The position numbers were made by a program, and so were the translations under genes. The notes beneath the pieces were generated by a model that ran no database searches, was not told where the DNA came from, and saw nothing but the letters and a program-made list of their open reading frames with translations. A stretch of 64,000 nucleotides of DNA from Schistosoma mansoni (Eukaryota > Platyhelminthes > Trematoda > Strigeidida > Schistosomatidae). The stretch lies in the NCBI RefSeq assembly GCF_000237925.1, contig NC_031496.1, forward strand, positions 29,988,539 through 30,052,538. Reading direction: 5' to 3'. Of this stretch, positions 22,921 through 33,660 are shown in pieces (positions within the stretch are counted from its first letter, which is position 1; each line of letters starts with the position of its first letter).

Positions 22921-25900
22921 AATGAAGGTTACCAGTTCTGCAAACCCAAGGTCCGAAGGCGAAGTCGTACTGCTGACTGTACAGAGGTGTGACAGCAGTA
23001 AGGTGTTTCCTTCAGACAACCAGCATGACAGCGATGCTGCCTTCCCACAAAGAGGGATGGGGTTAGAAAAGGTCGACCCTAAAAATGCACACCTCGCCTT
23101 ATCCCACGGATATCCGTCTCCGGCGGTAAGGTCCTTTGAAGAACGGAGCTAACACAAAAACTACCCACAAAAAGGTCGTGTGTGACCGACCTCAAGCAGT
23201 TGTCCCTTGGGCACTGCGGTCACGCTCTCAGGTCATTAAGAACACTTCTAACCCAATTTCCTTTTCAGGTACCTCTAGAAGAACCCTTCTACGGTGTGGG
23301 AAACCGGGAAGTGATAACTGCCCTCATACCTCTAACAGCACTCAAGACCACTGTATTCATAATCAATCTCCTTCTTCAATTCCCACTATTCCTTCTACCT
23401 TGACTTTCAACACTAAACTTCCTCTTCCGGTTTCCTCCTCGAGTGTCACCATGGCCAACGATTCTAGTGCGCGAAACGCTGTCCCAGGTCTACTAAAACC
23501 TCGCTCCAAACTACACATTGGAGCCTTCAACGTACGTACCCTATGCCAAATCGGTCAACAGGCCTCCTTGGCTAAGACCCTAGAATCTCGTACCATTGAT
23601 GTACGCTGTGTCTCCGAAACACGCATACAGGATCCTAGTGTGGTCATTCACTTGACCTCACCTCGCCAAAATGGAAAGCCAACGAAATACACCCTCCGTG
23701 TATCTGGCGACCCGTTGGCTAGTTCTCGTGGACTTGCAGGTGTAGGCATAGCACTAAGTACAAGGGCAGAACAGGCACTACTAGAATGGATCCCCGTTAA
23801 CAGTCGCCTGTGTGCTGTCCCGCTAAATGGCTCCGTAAGAACTCGGAAGGATAGGGCCGCACGTCGTTGCCTTTTCGTCGTTTCTGCCTATGCTCCCACT
23901 GACTGCAGCCATGATGAAGTGAAAGATGACTTTTACAGAGAACTCTCTGAGCTTCTTCAGAAAGCTAAGCGCTCAGACATAGTAGTCGTAGCGGGTGACT
24001 TTAATGCCCAGGTAGGCAGCTTAAATCAAACAGAAAGACATTTAGGTGGGTGTTTTAGTATTCCGGCTCAACGAACCGATAATGGTGATCGTCTGTTGCA
24101 ACTATGCTCAGACAATCGTTTATTTTTAGCAAGCACTAATTTTAAGCATAAGGAGAGACATCGTCTAACATGGTGACCACCTGCACCAAACCAACGATGG
24201 ACTCAAATAGACCATATTGTCATCAGTCATCGTTGGAGAGGCTCGATAGAAGATTGTCGCTCGTATTGGAATACTTGTTTAGACTATGATCACGCTTTAA
24301 TACGAGCGCGCATTTGTCTGCGCCTCAATGGACGCAGGAAAAGTACATTAAGAAGACCCATTAGGATTGAACTGGAGGACGAGAAAGCCAAATGTAAATT
24401 CCAGGAACAACTAAGTTCACATCTAGGCAGTTCTGTAAACGAGACTGACCCAGATACTGCTTGGAAAGACATACGAACAGCTGTGGAAACATCAGTAACA
24501 TCTATTAGTTATTTAAACCATAAGGTTCCAAAAAACCAGTGGATTTCTTCTAAGTCTATTTCACTGATGGATTCGCGTAAACTCATCCCATCAGGCTCTG
24601 AATACGACGAAGAGCGTAAACAAATTAGATCTAGGTTAACTAAAAGTCTAAGGAACGATCGTGACCAGTGGTGGGCAACGAAAGCAAAAGAGATGAAAAA
24701 GGCAGCGGCTGTAGGGAACACCAGGCAACTATTCAGACTAATAAAAGAAACCGGAATTAAGAAGTCAAGTGTAAGTGAGACAATCTCGGAAAAAGACGGA
24801 ACCCTTATCTGCTCTTAACCCAAACGTTGAGAACGATGGGCCGAACACTTTAAGGAGCAGTTTAACTGGCCTTCAGCTACTGCACAACTACTCACTATTC
24901 CCAGAAAACCCGAATAGAACATTGAAGTAGGCCCCCGACCCTACCTAAAGTTCAAAAGGCTATAAGTAATCTGAAACGAGGAAGAGCAGCTGGTCCAGAT
25001 GGATTGGCTCCAGAGGTCTTTAAATATGGTGGTCCAGTTTTAGCGATTAGGCTGACTAATATTCTGACTAAAATCTGAGAAACGGACGTAATCCCATCTG
25101 ACTGGTCACAATCTCTGATTGTCCCAATATATAAGAAGGGGCTAAAATCATCCTGTGATAACCATAGAGGTATTAGTCTGACTAACATAGTATCTAAAAT
25201 ACTAGCCTCAATAATTATCGGGCGCCTAACTAAGACTCGTGAACTGCAAACACGAGAAAATCAGACTGGCGCCAGACCTGGTCGTGGCTGTATCGACCAC
25301 ATATTCACCATTCGTCAAGTTTTAGAGCACAGACATGCTTATCGGCGTCCGACAATGATAGTTTTTCTTGACTTAAAAGCAGTATTTGACTCTGTAGACC
25401 GAGAGGTTCTGTGGCAGTGTCTGTCATTGAAAAGTGTACCTGAGAAGTACATAAACCTTGTGAAGGCTCTTTACTCGAACACTATCAGTCGAGTGAGAGC
25501 TTATGGCGAACTGCCATATGATTTTACAACCTCAAGTGGTGTCCGTCAAGGCTGTCCACTATCCCCATTGCTGTTTAACTTCATTATAGACCTGTTGCTA
25601 GAAATAACACTCTCGTCGACTGAATTTTCAGGAATTGATCTCCTACCAGAAGGTTCACTTATCGATTTAGAATACGCAGATGACATAGTCCTGTTTGATG
25701 AAGACGCTGGCAAAATGCAGAGTCTTCTGTTAGAACTGAGTAATAATGCTAGGATGTTTGGGATGCGTTTCTCCTCATACAAATGTAAATTGTTACTCCA
25801 GGACTGGCCTGCGTCAACATTTGAACTAAGGATAGGGAGTGAAGTAGTCGAACGCGTCGACAACTTCACTTATCTTGGAAGTCTGATCAGCCCTAATTGG

Positions 25901-26405
25901 TTAGTGTCTGACGAAATCTCAGCACGGATTCAAAAAGCTCGTTTGGCTTTTGCCAACTTACGTCACCTATGGCGAAAACGAGATATCCGTCTATCAATTA
26001 AGGGACGAGTATACTGCGCAGCAGTTCGCTCTGTTCTACTTTATGGCTGCGAAACATGGCCATTAAGAGTAGAAGATACTCGTAAGTTACTAGTATTTGA
26101 CCACAGATGTCTTAGAAATATTGCTCGCATCTGCTGGGATCACCGGGTAAGTAATAGTGAGGTTAGACGCAGGGTATTAGGGAATGATGGTAAATCAGTT
26201 GATGAGGTTATGAATCTTCATCGACTGAGATGGCTAGGCCACGTGTTACGTATGCCTGAACACTGATTACCACGACGCGCTATGCTGACTAGTATTAGCA
26301 ATGGTTGGAAGAGTTAGGGGCGGCCAAACCAAAACGTGGCATCAGTGCTTGAATTCACTAACCTCTAGTCTGAGCCATGTTGGTAGATGCAGACTACCTG
26401 GTTGC
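22921..26405 (+). pseudogene. Family B non-LTR retrotransposon, endonuclease intact, RT broken
   Basis: A 5' UTR (22921-23450) precedes a long open part, 23136-24176, with the full APE-type endonuclease: G-A-F-N-V-R-T-L-C, S-E-T-R-I-Q-D, S-A-Y-A-P-T, A-G-D-F-N-A, R-T-D-N-G-D-R-L-L. A TGA at 24174 interrupts it, and more stops fall near 24816, 24914 and 25076. The RT core 25355-26266 is open again: F-L-D-L-K-A-V-F-D, G-V-R-Q-G-C-P-L-S-P, L-E-Y-A-D-D, up to H-V-L-R-M-P-E-H, then a stop. Similarity breaks off at about 26405, inside G-R-C-R-L-P-G, where unrelated DNA begins; the true 3' terminus reappears at 26946-26973. It is younger than the copy at 17409-20870, judging by fewer breaks. Confidence 0.85.
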
Positions 26406-26945
26406 CGTCTTCGGAATCCTGTGTTTCGAAATTTATGTTGGGATCTGGTTCCACGCATATATACTTTGCCTTTAACACCTAAATACAGGATTCAACTGTA
26501 ATGGATCGCGTAATCAAACTTAGTAAGCTTAAATAAACATGAACGGTTCAGCTATTATGTGTCTGGTAATCCTGTAGTGATATTATATATACATATATAT
26601 ATTATACGTACAATCGAACTTGAAATTATGAGGAAATTAGATGAAGAGTTCATTTACCAAACCAAGAGGAAAAACCCACCAAACTTTGTAATTCTGCGAA
26701 ATTGGCGTCAATGGCCTGTATTTACGGTATTTTCCCTGAGTCACGATTCTGTCTTGAGCTTCCAAAAAACAGGTAATATCATGGTATTGAGAAAGACTGA
26801 AACACAATTCTATTTCGGAAAAGTTAACAACCAAGTCCATTTGTGGTATGGAATAATTTGTCTCCTCTGGTCTTGCGTGAATATGAAGCATTGCCGTGGA
26901 CGAAATCGGTTTTACCACTGAAAATGAGTATAAGTGTTACGGAAC
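26406..26945. other. Foreign segment inside the family B copy
   Basis: The family B sequence stops at 26405 and its last bases resume at 26946 (TGTGCCTGGTCCTACGTTGT). The 540 bases in between do not match the C-terminus or 3' UTR seen in other copies (compare 46440-46710). They hold a VPS13-like exon on the - strand (separate entry) and an AT-rich tract near 26581-26612. Confidence 0.6.
26637..26910 (-). pseudogene. Isolated VPS13-like exon
   Basis: On the - strand, CTCATTTTCAG (about 26922-26912) looks like a splice acceptor and is followed by an open frame: V-K-P-I-S-S-T-A, then Q-M-D-L-V-V-N-F-S-E-I-E-L, then a stretch ending K-Y-R-K-Y-R-P-L-T-P and K-V-W-W. This pattern (V-K-P-I-S at the start, Y-R-K-Y-R-P and W-W near the end) is that of the N-terminal chorein-adjacent region of VPS13 lipid-transfer proteins. 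The usual W-W-K-Y-A continuation is changed to W-W-V-F-P, and a possible GTAAAT donor follows. No other VPS13 exon is recognisable within the window. It is most likely a genomic fragment caught among transposons; a genuine exon of a gene with far-flung exons cannot be excluded. Confidence 0.6.
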
Positions 26946-26973
26946 TGTGCCTGGTCCTACGTTGTCGCTGACT
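26946..26973 (+). mobile_element. Family B 3' terminus
   Basis: TGTGCCTGGTCCTACGTTGT followed by CGCTGACTGA matches the terminal bases of the copies at 46709-46738 and, reversed, 9193-9230. Confidence 0.7.
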
Positions 26974-26993
26974 GAGTTCTGCTTAGAACAAAA

Positions 26994-27512
26994 CAGCCCC
27001 CGAATGCCCTGGGACGGCCGAGAGTGGGGAGAGTACGCTCTCCCTCTCGAAATGCTTTCCTATGCCCACACGTATACAGCCATAAACAGGGAACTCCTAC
27101 TCACTGCCTTCTCGCGGCATTACTGTTTACGAAATTGAGAGGACGAAAAACGAATGTCCAGCTCTTCAACCAGGTTCGCGGACACGAGGGTTCGCCTAGG
27201 GGAGTTGAAAAACCCTGATTTTAAACGAATGGTGCACATGAGCTCCAGGACCCTGAAATAACAAATGGAGTATGAATCAATTGTTGGTCACCATCTACCA
27301 CGGGACTGCACCTCCTAACGTTGCTCCACCGCCTTGTGGATTAGACCTTCAGGTCGAGGGCTTCGGGTGTGATTCCCTAAGAAAACCATCTGCTTCGGTT
27401 AGGGCAACCGGTCAGTACCCAAGCCCACACATAAATTGAATGATTTTTAAGGCGCACATCTATTTGGTGCCTCCTTGTACCAATGTTTATGTGTTTAAAT
27501 AAATAAATAATT
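26994..27512 (+). mobile_element. Family A head-plus-tail deletion derivative (SINE-like)
   Basis: 26994-27420 matches the family A 5' UTR (13139-13580) from CCCCGAATGCCC through GAGAGTGGGGAGAG, AGGGGAGTTG and TGCTTCGGTT to AGTA(C/T)C. After a short joint near 27425-27450 it switches to the family A 3' end (GGCGCACATCTATTTGGTGCC ... GTGTTTAAATAAATAAATAA). The whole ORF is missing. Such a 0.5-kb element with both ends of its parent could be mobilised by family A proteins. No target-site duplication was found by eye. Confidence 0.75.
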
Positions 27513-28872
27513 TCCTACTGTCATAATTTATAACAGTACTAATCGTGATGTACATTATTTTGCTAGTGGTGGAACCTACATTTTAGAGGACTGTTGTCGA
27601 TTGTAGAATAGTGAAACCTACAGACAGATATACTGGAAAATTCTTTCAGGTGGGAAAGGATGAAGACGATTATTTTGGTGTTGCGTAAAATCCGTATCTA
27701 CTATTGAAGAAAATATTCGGTGAAGTCACGATTTACAATCGTCAATTGAACTTGGTAGATGTAGATATGGTTTCTTGAGTTAAACACTGGGTCCCAAAAA
27801 AATTATCGCATGGATTGCATGTGCACCATTTGGATACACCCAGTCATCGGGATCACTATCAACAAGACAAACCTATACGGTTTCGGACACGTTTCGTGTC
27901 TAGGATTAAACACAATGTTGAACACTGGAATAGTGTACCAAATACTATAAATTTTTTCGCGTCTATATAGTGAAGCAGCCTCAAGGAAACCAAAAAGTAG
28001 ACATTACTTGAGAGAATAAGAGGGAAGTGCGTCAAGAAATCTTTGTCGCCTACCATGAGGAAACAGTGAGTCCTCCTCTTTATGTCGCCCTTTGTTCGAA
28101 ACGCTACTGAATTTATGGGGGGTTGTCTACTTATGTAAGGCAGTATCTACTTTCAGCCCACATCTACGACTCATTGTCTACATTGAATCAAGATTTGTGT
28201 CTACTACATGCTATTTTCCCAGTATAACTCGGAGTTGCTTGCTTATCAATTTCATAACCTCCGTGCGTCGAGTTTTTTTAGTGTGTTTCATATAAGGCTT
28301 AAATGGAGAGGCAGACTAGAAACCAGTATATGGCAGTTATGCTGTATATAAGGAGGGACCAAGATTGTGTAGGAAATGTGACTTTTTGTAGTGGGCCTCA
28401 ATTTAGGATTTAACCGACTAATGTGGGTACGTCAGTCAAATATGACCACAGGAAACAGGTAATTATGTAGGAATACTAGATTCACCCGATTTAACCATTG
28501 ATATATAGCAGTAGATGTGTTGCTGCATTAGGGAGTCTTTATTACGGATATGGAGTCGTATGGTCGTTTTGAAAAAGTAAAATTTCGGAAGCTGAAGGAG
28601 TACTAACTTTATTGTACATTATAAGCACCACTAACCTGTGTAACAATCTAAATTGTACTAGGTGGAGTTAGTTCCAGATGGCGCGGGAGACCGATAGCGC
28701 ATTAACTCAATATCCAATACGTTTGCCACGATATTTTTAAACCGATCGATTTCTTTCCTTTCGCTCCCAGTTGTTTCGGTACGGTTTCAGACATTTGGTG
28801 GTATCCAATGGGTAGTAGTCTAGCCACTTGACTTCACTAATTCGGATCAGTGGTATTTACTTGTGGATTTGT
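27513..28872. other. No gene recognised; diverged repeat near its end
   Basis: Short frames only. About 28760-28860 (TTTGGTGGTATCCAATGGGTAG ... ACTTGACTTCACTAATTCGG) resembles 37270-37325 (GTTTGTAGTATCCAATGAAGTTGG ... CCAACTGACTGAAGCGG), so both may be copies of one unknown repeat. Confidence 0.35.
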
Positions 28873-28878
28873 ATATAT

Positions 28879-29345
28879 TGTGGGGAGTAGTGTAACGTCG
28901 TGTACTATATTACACCTACATAGTTTATTCTAGTTTCTGGACAAGCCAATTCACCTATAATGTTGAGTCATATTTTGATCTTGTTAATTATTCGCTTATT
29001 GACCTTGACTGTATTTTTTATATGAGCGCATGTGTATGCACATTTCGTATCTTATTCATCGCATGTCCGTCATTCATTTTTGTCTGACTATAAATGTTGA
29101 TTAATGCTTGCTCATAGCGAGTTGGCTTCCCAGCCATCTCCAATACGCATCATCTTTCGCCTCGCTCACTCGCTTGCCGCTCACTCGCTCGTTATTATTC
29201 GCTCAGGTGTTGCTAACTTTCTGACCTGAGTTATTCGACAATAAACTGTAGTTGCTGCTATCCTTTGTCTTCTGATTTTACGCGCCGTTAAGATTAGAAT
29301 TATATAGATTATCGAAACGAACGATTAACGAATCGCGGCACTACA
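28879..29345 (+). repeat. 5' LTR (U3 of one type, U5 of another)
   Basis: The first 290 bases match LTR2 almost perfectly (one clear difference is CGCATCATC against CGCATTATC). From CGCCTCGCTC onwards the two are unrelated. The 3' part of LTR1, with GACAATAAACTGTAGTTGCTGC, instead matches the LTR at 56000-56454 (GATAATAAACTGTAGTTGCAGC). Confidence 0.85.
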
Positions 29346-29554
29346 GAATTGGAGGCCTCGCCCTACGAGCACGACGCTACAGAATTGGATACCTCGCCGT
29401 ACGAGCACGACGCTACAGAATTGGATACCTCGCCGAACGAGCACGACGCAATATAATTGGTTGCCTCGCCGTACGAGCACGACGCAACAGAATTGGACAC
29501 CTCGCCGAACGAGCACGACGCAACAGAATTGGATGCCTCGACGAACGAACACGG
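29346..29554 (+). repeat. 36-bp tandem repeat derived from the primer-binding site
   Basis: Five full units plus a partial sixth start at 29346, 29382, 29418, 29454, 29490 and 29526. Each begins (G/T)AATTGG, continues CCTCGCCG(T/A)ACGAGCACGACG and ends CTACA or CAACA, copying the LTR end (CTACA) and the primer-site start (GAATTGG). A further CTACATAATTGGCGACC lies at 29588-29604. As the unit is divisible by three, an antisense frame stays open across it; I regard that frame as a by-product. Confidence 0.85.
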
Positions 29555-31197
29555 ACCAGAATCGACAACCTCTGTGTACGAACTCACTACATAATTGGCG
29601 ACCGCAACGAGCGAACACAAATCAAAAATGGAACCGCCAACGACATATTTCGTTATGATCCGAATAATCATCATATGCTCATTATTACAATAATGTCATA
29701 TCTTCATCTAACGTGGGATTATTATTTTTGTTCGTATTAACGTTAAACTATGGCACTTACGCTGTCGAATCACTAATCGAACAAATCATAATTATATGGA
29801 CATTACACGTTATGATATTCGAAACTCACTGGATTATTTTTATTATCCAATGACGTACAATTTTCCTGATTCAAGTGAGTTCGTTCCAATTTTTTTTTCA
29901 TGTCATTTTCGGCCTAATATTACACTCTATCATAGACATAAGTTTGGAGTCGCACTCCCGATAGTAGGAACTTATGTTCTCGATGCAACTAATGTTCATT
30001 CATTTCATTGGTACGCAGCAACCGTCGTCCCCTACATTCTCAGCGACAACCTGAACCGAACTTCCGCAACTTTTATTTCACGATAATCCCTACTTTAATG
30101 TCTATACACAAATCAAGTATTCGACGCCGCATTACCAGCCGATTATTAATGATTATGTTCATATTATCTATTCACTCACATGTATAACTGAATGCTGCAT
30201 CATCCGTTACCCATAAATACTATTCGATTACTGCTATTAATTTTCTATTCCCATTGCACTGTACACCAGAACATAGAGTTTAGAGCTAGTCTCTCAAAGA
30301 TACACTCTTGTTCGTCTCATTCAAGTCAGTCTCACTCACTGTCATCGATAATCATATGTATTGGTATTTTTATTACGCCTTAAAACGGTTTCGTAACAAA
30401 CGAGGTTGAGCACATATCCCTCTAACTACACAAACCACGCTAGGCTTCATGACCAAAAAGGAATACGACTCCGCATATCTCGTTTCATCAGTCACTATCC
30501 TGTTCCTCTGGTCATTCTACTAATACATATTTAGCGATAACTCAACGCAAACGACAACGTACACTGACTTCGCATTTTATTATCATTATCAATAGCAGTA
30601 CAGCAACGAATATCACTCATTGATGCAGTCATCATCCTACGGCTGGATTATTTCTTATCTCACATAAACTTCAGTTATGTAAATTCGAATACACTCATCG
30701 CCAATCGACGCTATATACTCTACTGCGGCTCATCAGAACGTCATAGTTCACTGATCTGCATCCTCATATTCAGTCGGCACCACAGACCAATTACTGTTAT
30801 ACACTATTTTCGCGATATTTCGAATCGCTCATATGAACATATTATTTTATCATTCAGACAGTCACGACATATATGCATGTTAAATTTTTTTTTCGTACGC
30901 TTACTAATGTACTCGTAATCATGTGCTAGCACTTCAATTTTTGTCCGCACCTTGACAATATTCATGTACCTTTTTACATAAGTATGACACTTTCGTTTAA
31001 TAAACTCGCCCCTCGATTGACACTAACTTATTCGATATAGTACAACTTTTTTTTCTCTACATATTATTAACGTTATCCACATGCCATTTCAGTGTTATTT
31101 TCAAATTAATGTACTAATACTTTAATTCCGTTTTGTGAACGCATATACACCTCCTCTCCCTTGTTTATTTTGCATACCAGTGTTTCCTCCAGAAACT

Positions 31198-31210
31198 CTG
31201 GGGGGAGCTA
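31198..31210 (+). other. Polypurine tract
   Basis: A CTGGGGGGAGCTA stretch directly before the TGTGGGG start of LTR2, in the place and composition expected of the plus-strand primer of an LTR element. Confidence 0.65.
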
Positions 31211-31726
31211 TGTGGGGAGTAGTGTAACGTCGTGTACTATATTACACCTACATAGTTTATTCTAGTTTCTGGACAAGCCAATTCACCTATAATGTTGAGT
31301 CATATTTTGATCTTGTTAATTATTCGCTTATTGACCTTGACTGTATTTTTTATATGAGCGCATGTGTATGCACATTTCGTATCTTATTCATCGCATGTCC
31401 GTCATTCATTTTTGTCTGACTATAAATGTTGATTAATGCTTGCTCATAGCGAGTTGGCTTCCCAGCCATCTCCAATACGCATTATCTTTCGCCTCGCTCT
31501 CGGGTTGGCTTCCCAGCCATCTCCATTGCGCATGATCTTTGCTTCGTTCCGCTCTCATCTGTTCGTTTCATCACTCTGATTCTCTGGCCAAATCAATGAC
31601 TTTAGAAAATATATGTATCCTAATTCCATTCTCGTATTTGACGTATTTAACTCCGTTGTTCACCAACGCGGAATAAAGTCATTTATTATATACGAGTATA
31701 GACAGAATCAGATTTAGGCCACTACA
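31211..31726 (+). repeat. 3' LTR
   Basis: Matches LTR1 over about 290 bases, then diverges. Just after the switch a 35-base segment (GTTGGCTTCCCAGCCATCTCC) appears twice in tandem. The 3' part (CATTCTCGTATTTGACGTATTT ... AGGCCACTACA) resembles the solo LTR on the - strand at 37816-38292 rather than LTR1. Confidence 0.8.
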
Positions 31727-32050
31727 ATATATGTAGCAGTAAATAAATCCCCGAAGCACAAGTTCTGTAAACTTTAGATATTTGGTGCTGGACGCATATA
31801 GCTGAAAGAGTTCATTCACGCATCCACACTAGATCACGAGTGGGTACGCCGTGCTATACACCCCTATCAACTGTTAGCCAGCTCAGCTCAAACGTACCTC
31901 GACATGCCGATAGCCTTTCATCTATATCTTTGAACTCCTTCATTTCCTATTTGACCGGGTTGACATACTTCAATTATTGAAGGGTTTCTGGTTAAGGAAT
32001 TGTCAAAATTCGGATACTTGTGGCATCTTTATACCAACAGCTATCACTTT
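31727..32050 (+). repeat. Dispersed repeat, copy 2 (unknown class)
   Basis: Diverged copy of 4863-5250, starting GTAGCAGTAAATAAATCCCC. It begins exactly where the LTR element ends, so the LTR element seems to have inserted at or near the edge of this repeat. Confidence 0.6.
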
Positions 32051-32289
32051 ATCAGGAAGGAGGTTGGTTGGTTGCAATGTAAAAATGATAAAGTGATGAT
32101 TCGAGTACTAATAGAAGAGGATTGTCTTAGGAATAAACAAACAAGTTAATTGATTGGTAGTGTATAAGAAGACGGGGATGGGTGAACAAAAGAAGAAACG
32201 GAGATGGTAATAAGAGACGTAAGAAGTAGCTACTGATATGTGGTAATGATAATCGGGGTGATTCATGAGACGTGCATCAGACACAGCTA

Positions 32290-33660
32290 GCTCAAGAAGA
32301 ACATGGTAATCTACTAGTGACTGAGTGTTCGTCAAGTCTCCGCTCGAAGCTATCTACTGAGCGAGTTGTAGTCACTTTGGCTGAGAAAGCATTCCAAATG
32401 GGGCCAACTCGTAATGAGAAAAAGTGAGAGCCACATAAGTGTTCGCTTTTTGATGTATAATCTTCTGAGGGTTGCATTGAGGATCATAGTGATGGTGTCC
32501 TGGTAAAATGCTCGTGTTGGAGTGACTTGGCGTACTTGTTATGTTGAATGCAATTATCAGACCACCTCTTTTTCTCTTGTAGCTCAACGAGAACAACCCT
32601 AAGTGTTGGGGCCTGTCCTCGTAGGATTCATGTTTTTGACTTACCACCCACTTAGATGTCCAACCCTGTGCTTGGTCTGAGGTATTTGCATCACTTCTGA
32701 GGCGAGAGGACACCAAAATATTGTTACCGTCAATGTGGGGCCGTGGGCGTTAGGGACAATTCTGGGTGTGATTGTCCCAAGTTATCTCGCATAAAGTTGT
32801 GAGTTGCATTTGCTCTGACTGTATCCCTTCGGGATAGTTTGAACTGGTGTCAGAGCTCTTGCCGGTCATAGGCCCAAGATCGCGCTCTGGGGAGGCAGTC
32901 GTTAGCGGATTTCTGCGACGAATGTAGTTACTTTCCATCGAATAAGGCAGAATGTTCATGACATTACGTTCCAAATCGTTAAGTCTTAACTCACTATCTC
33001 CTACCTATTCCTTCATTGTTTTAAGGTCTTTTAGAATCTCAAGTGAATCGTTCCCGTCTTCTATAGACTTACAGACTGCATAGACTGCATAGACCAATGC
33101 CGCCAGGTAAATTTTGTCTAATAATTCGGTAATAAGGATCAAATTCGACTCAGGATTGCTCCTTGTGAAACTCCTGACGGTGAGGCCTAGCAACTCGCGT
33201 GCACTCTTTTTACTTTGGTATAAAAGTTTAGAAGTCAGGGCAAAAGTGAACCAGTGAAACCCATCATTACAACCTTCACTATAGGAAGTACATGAGTTAC
33301 ATATGAAACGTTTTTGCAACGTCGAGGAACGTCACATGGACCGGAGTATTATGGTCTCAGAAGGTCGTCCAGCTCTCCAATTCTATAAGGGGATTGAATG
33401 CACATGACCTGACTTTCCTGAACCCATATTGTGTTTCATGGGGGATGTTATTTCTATCCATCCATTCTTGGTCATGAATATGAAAAGGTATTTGTAGTTA
33501 GTTTGCATTTCACTGCTAGCATGACCTGAAAACATATCGCCGAGAACTTTGGTGTTCGATCTTTTTCTTATTGCCGAGTAAGAGCTAGGACGGGAATCTC
33601 TCGGGAAACTTTCCACTTGTGCTAGACCCACTGTCTGCCCTGTAGGAAGCGTCCCGTACC
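32290..33660 (-). pseudogene. CR1/Jockey-like non-LTR retrotransposon, RT C-terminus
   Basis: On the - strand, broken frames give a decayed RT C-terminal half: about 33630-33390 (S-G-H-A-S-S-E-M-Q-T-N), 33319-33005, and 32716-32290 with K-R-G-G-L-I-I-A-F-N-I, then T-F-S-H-Y-E-L-A-P-F-G-M-L, then V-D-S-F-E-R-R-L-D. The 'RRGDLI..YNI ... FS.R....WN.LP ... S...FK..LD' order marks the C-terminal end of CR1/Jockey-group elements. Several frameshifts separate the parts, so it is inactive. I cannot fix the family. Confidence 0.6.

Larger units (their letters stand above)
28879..31726 (+). mobile_element. Non-coding LTR retrotransposon with mosaic LTRs
   Basis: LTR1 (28879-29345) and LTR2 (31211-31726) are direct repeats starting TGTGGGGAGTAGTGTAACG and ending CACTACA. 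ATATAT precedes LTR1 (28873-28878) and follows LTR2 (31727-31732), a candidate target duplication of low complexity. A purine-rich tract (CTGGGGGGAGCTA, 31198-31210) abuts LTR2, as a plus-strand primer should. The 1.87-kb interior has no Gag or Pol similarity; its longest frame (29796-30086, 96 aa) is unrecognised. It therefore looks like a non-autonomous element relying on proteins from related LTR elements. Confidence 0.85.

Noticed and set aside
29325-29674. Minus-strand frames rich in a repeated V-L-V-R-R-G motif, as a repeat protein
   Set aside because: They are the antisense reading of the 36-bp primer-site array; a unit divisible by three keeps every frame open.
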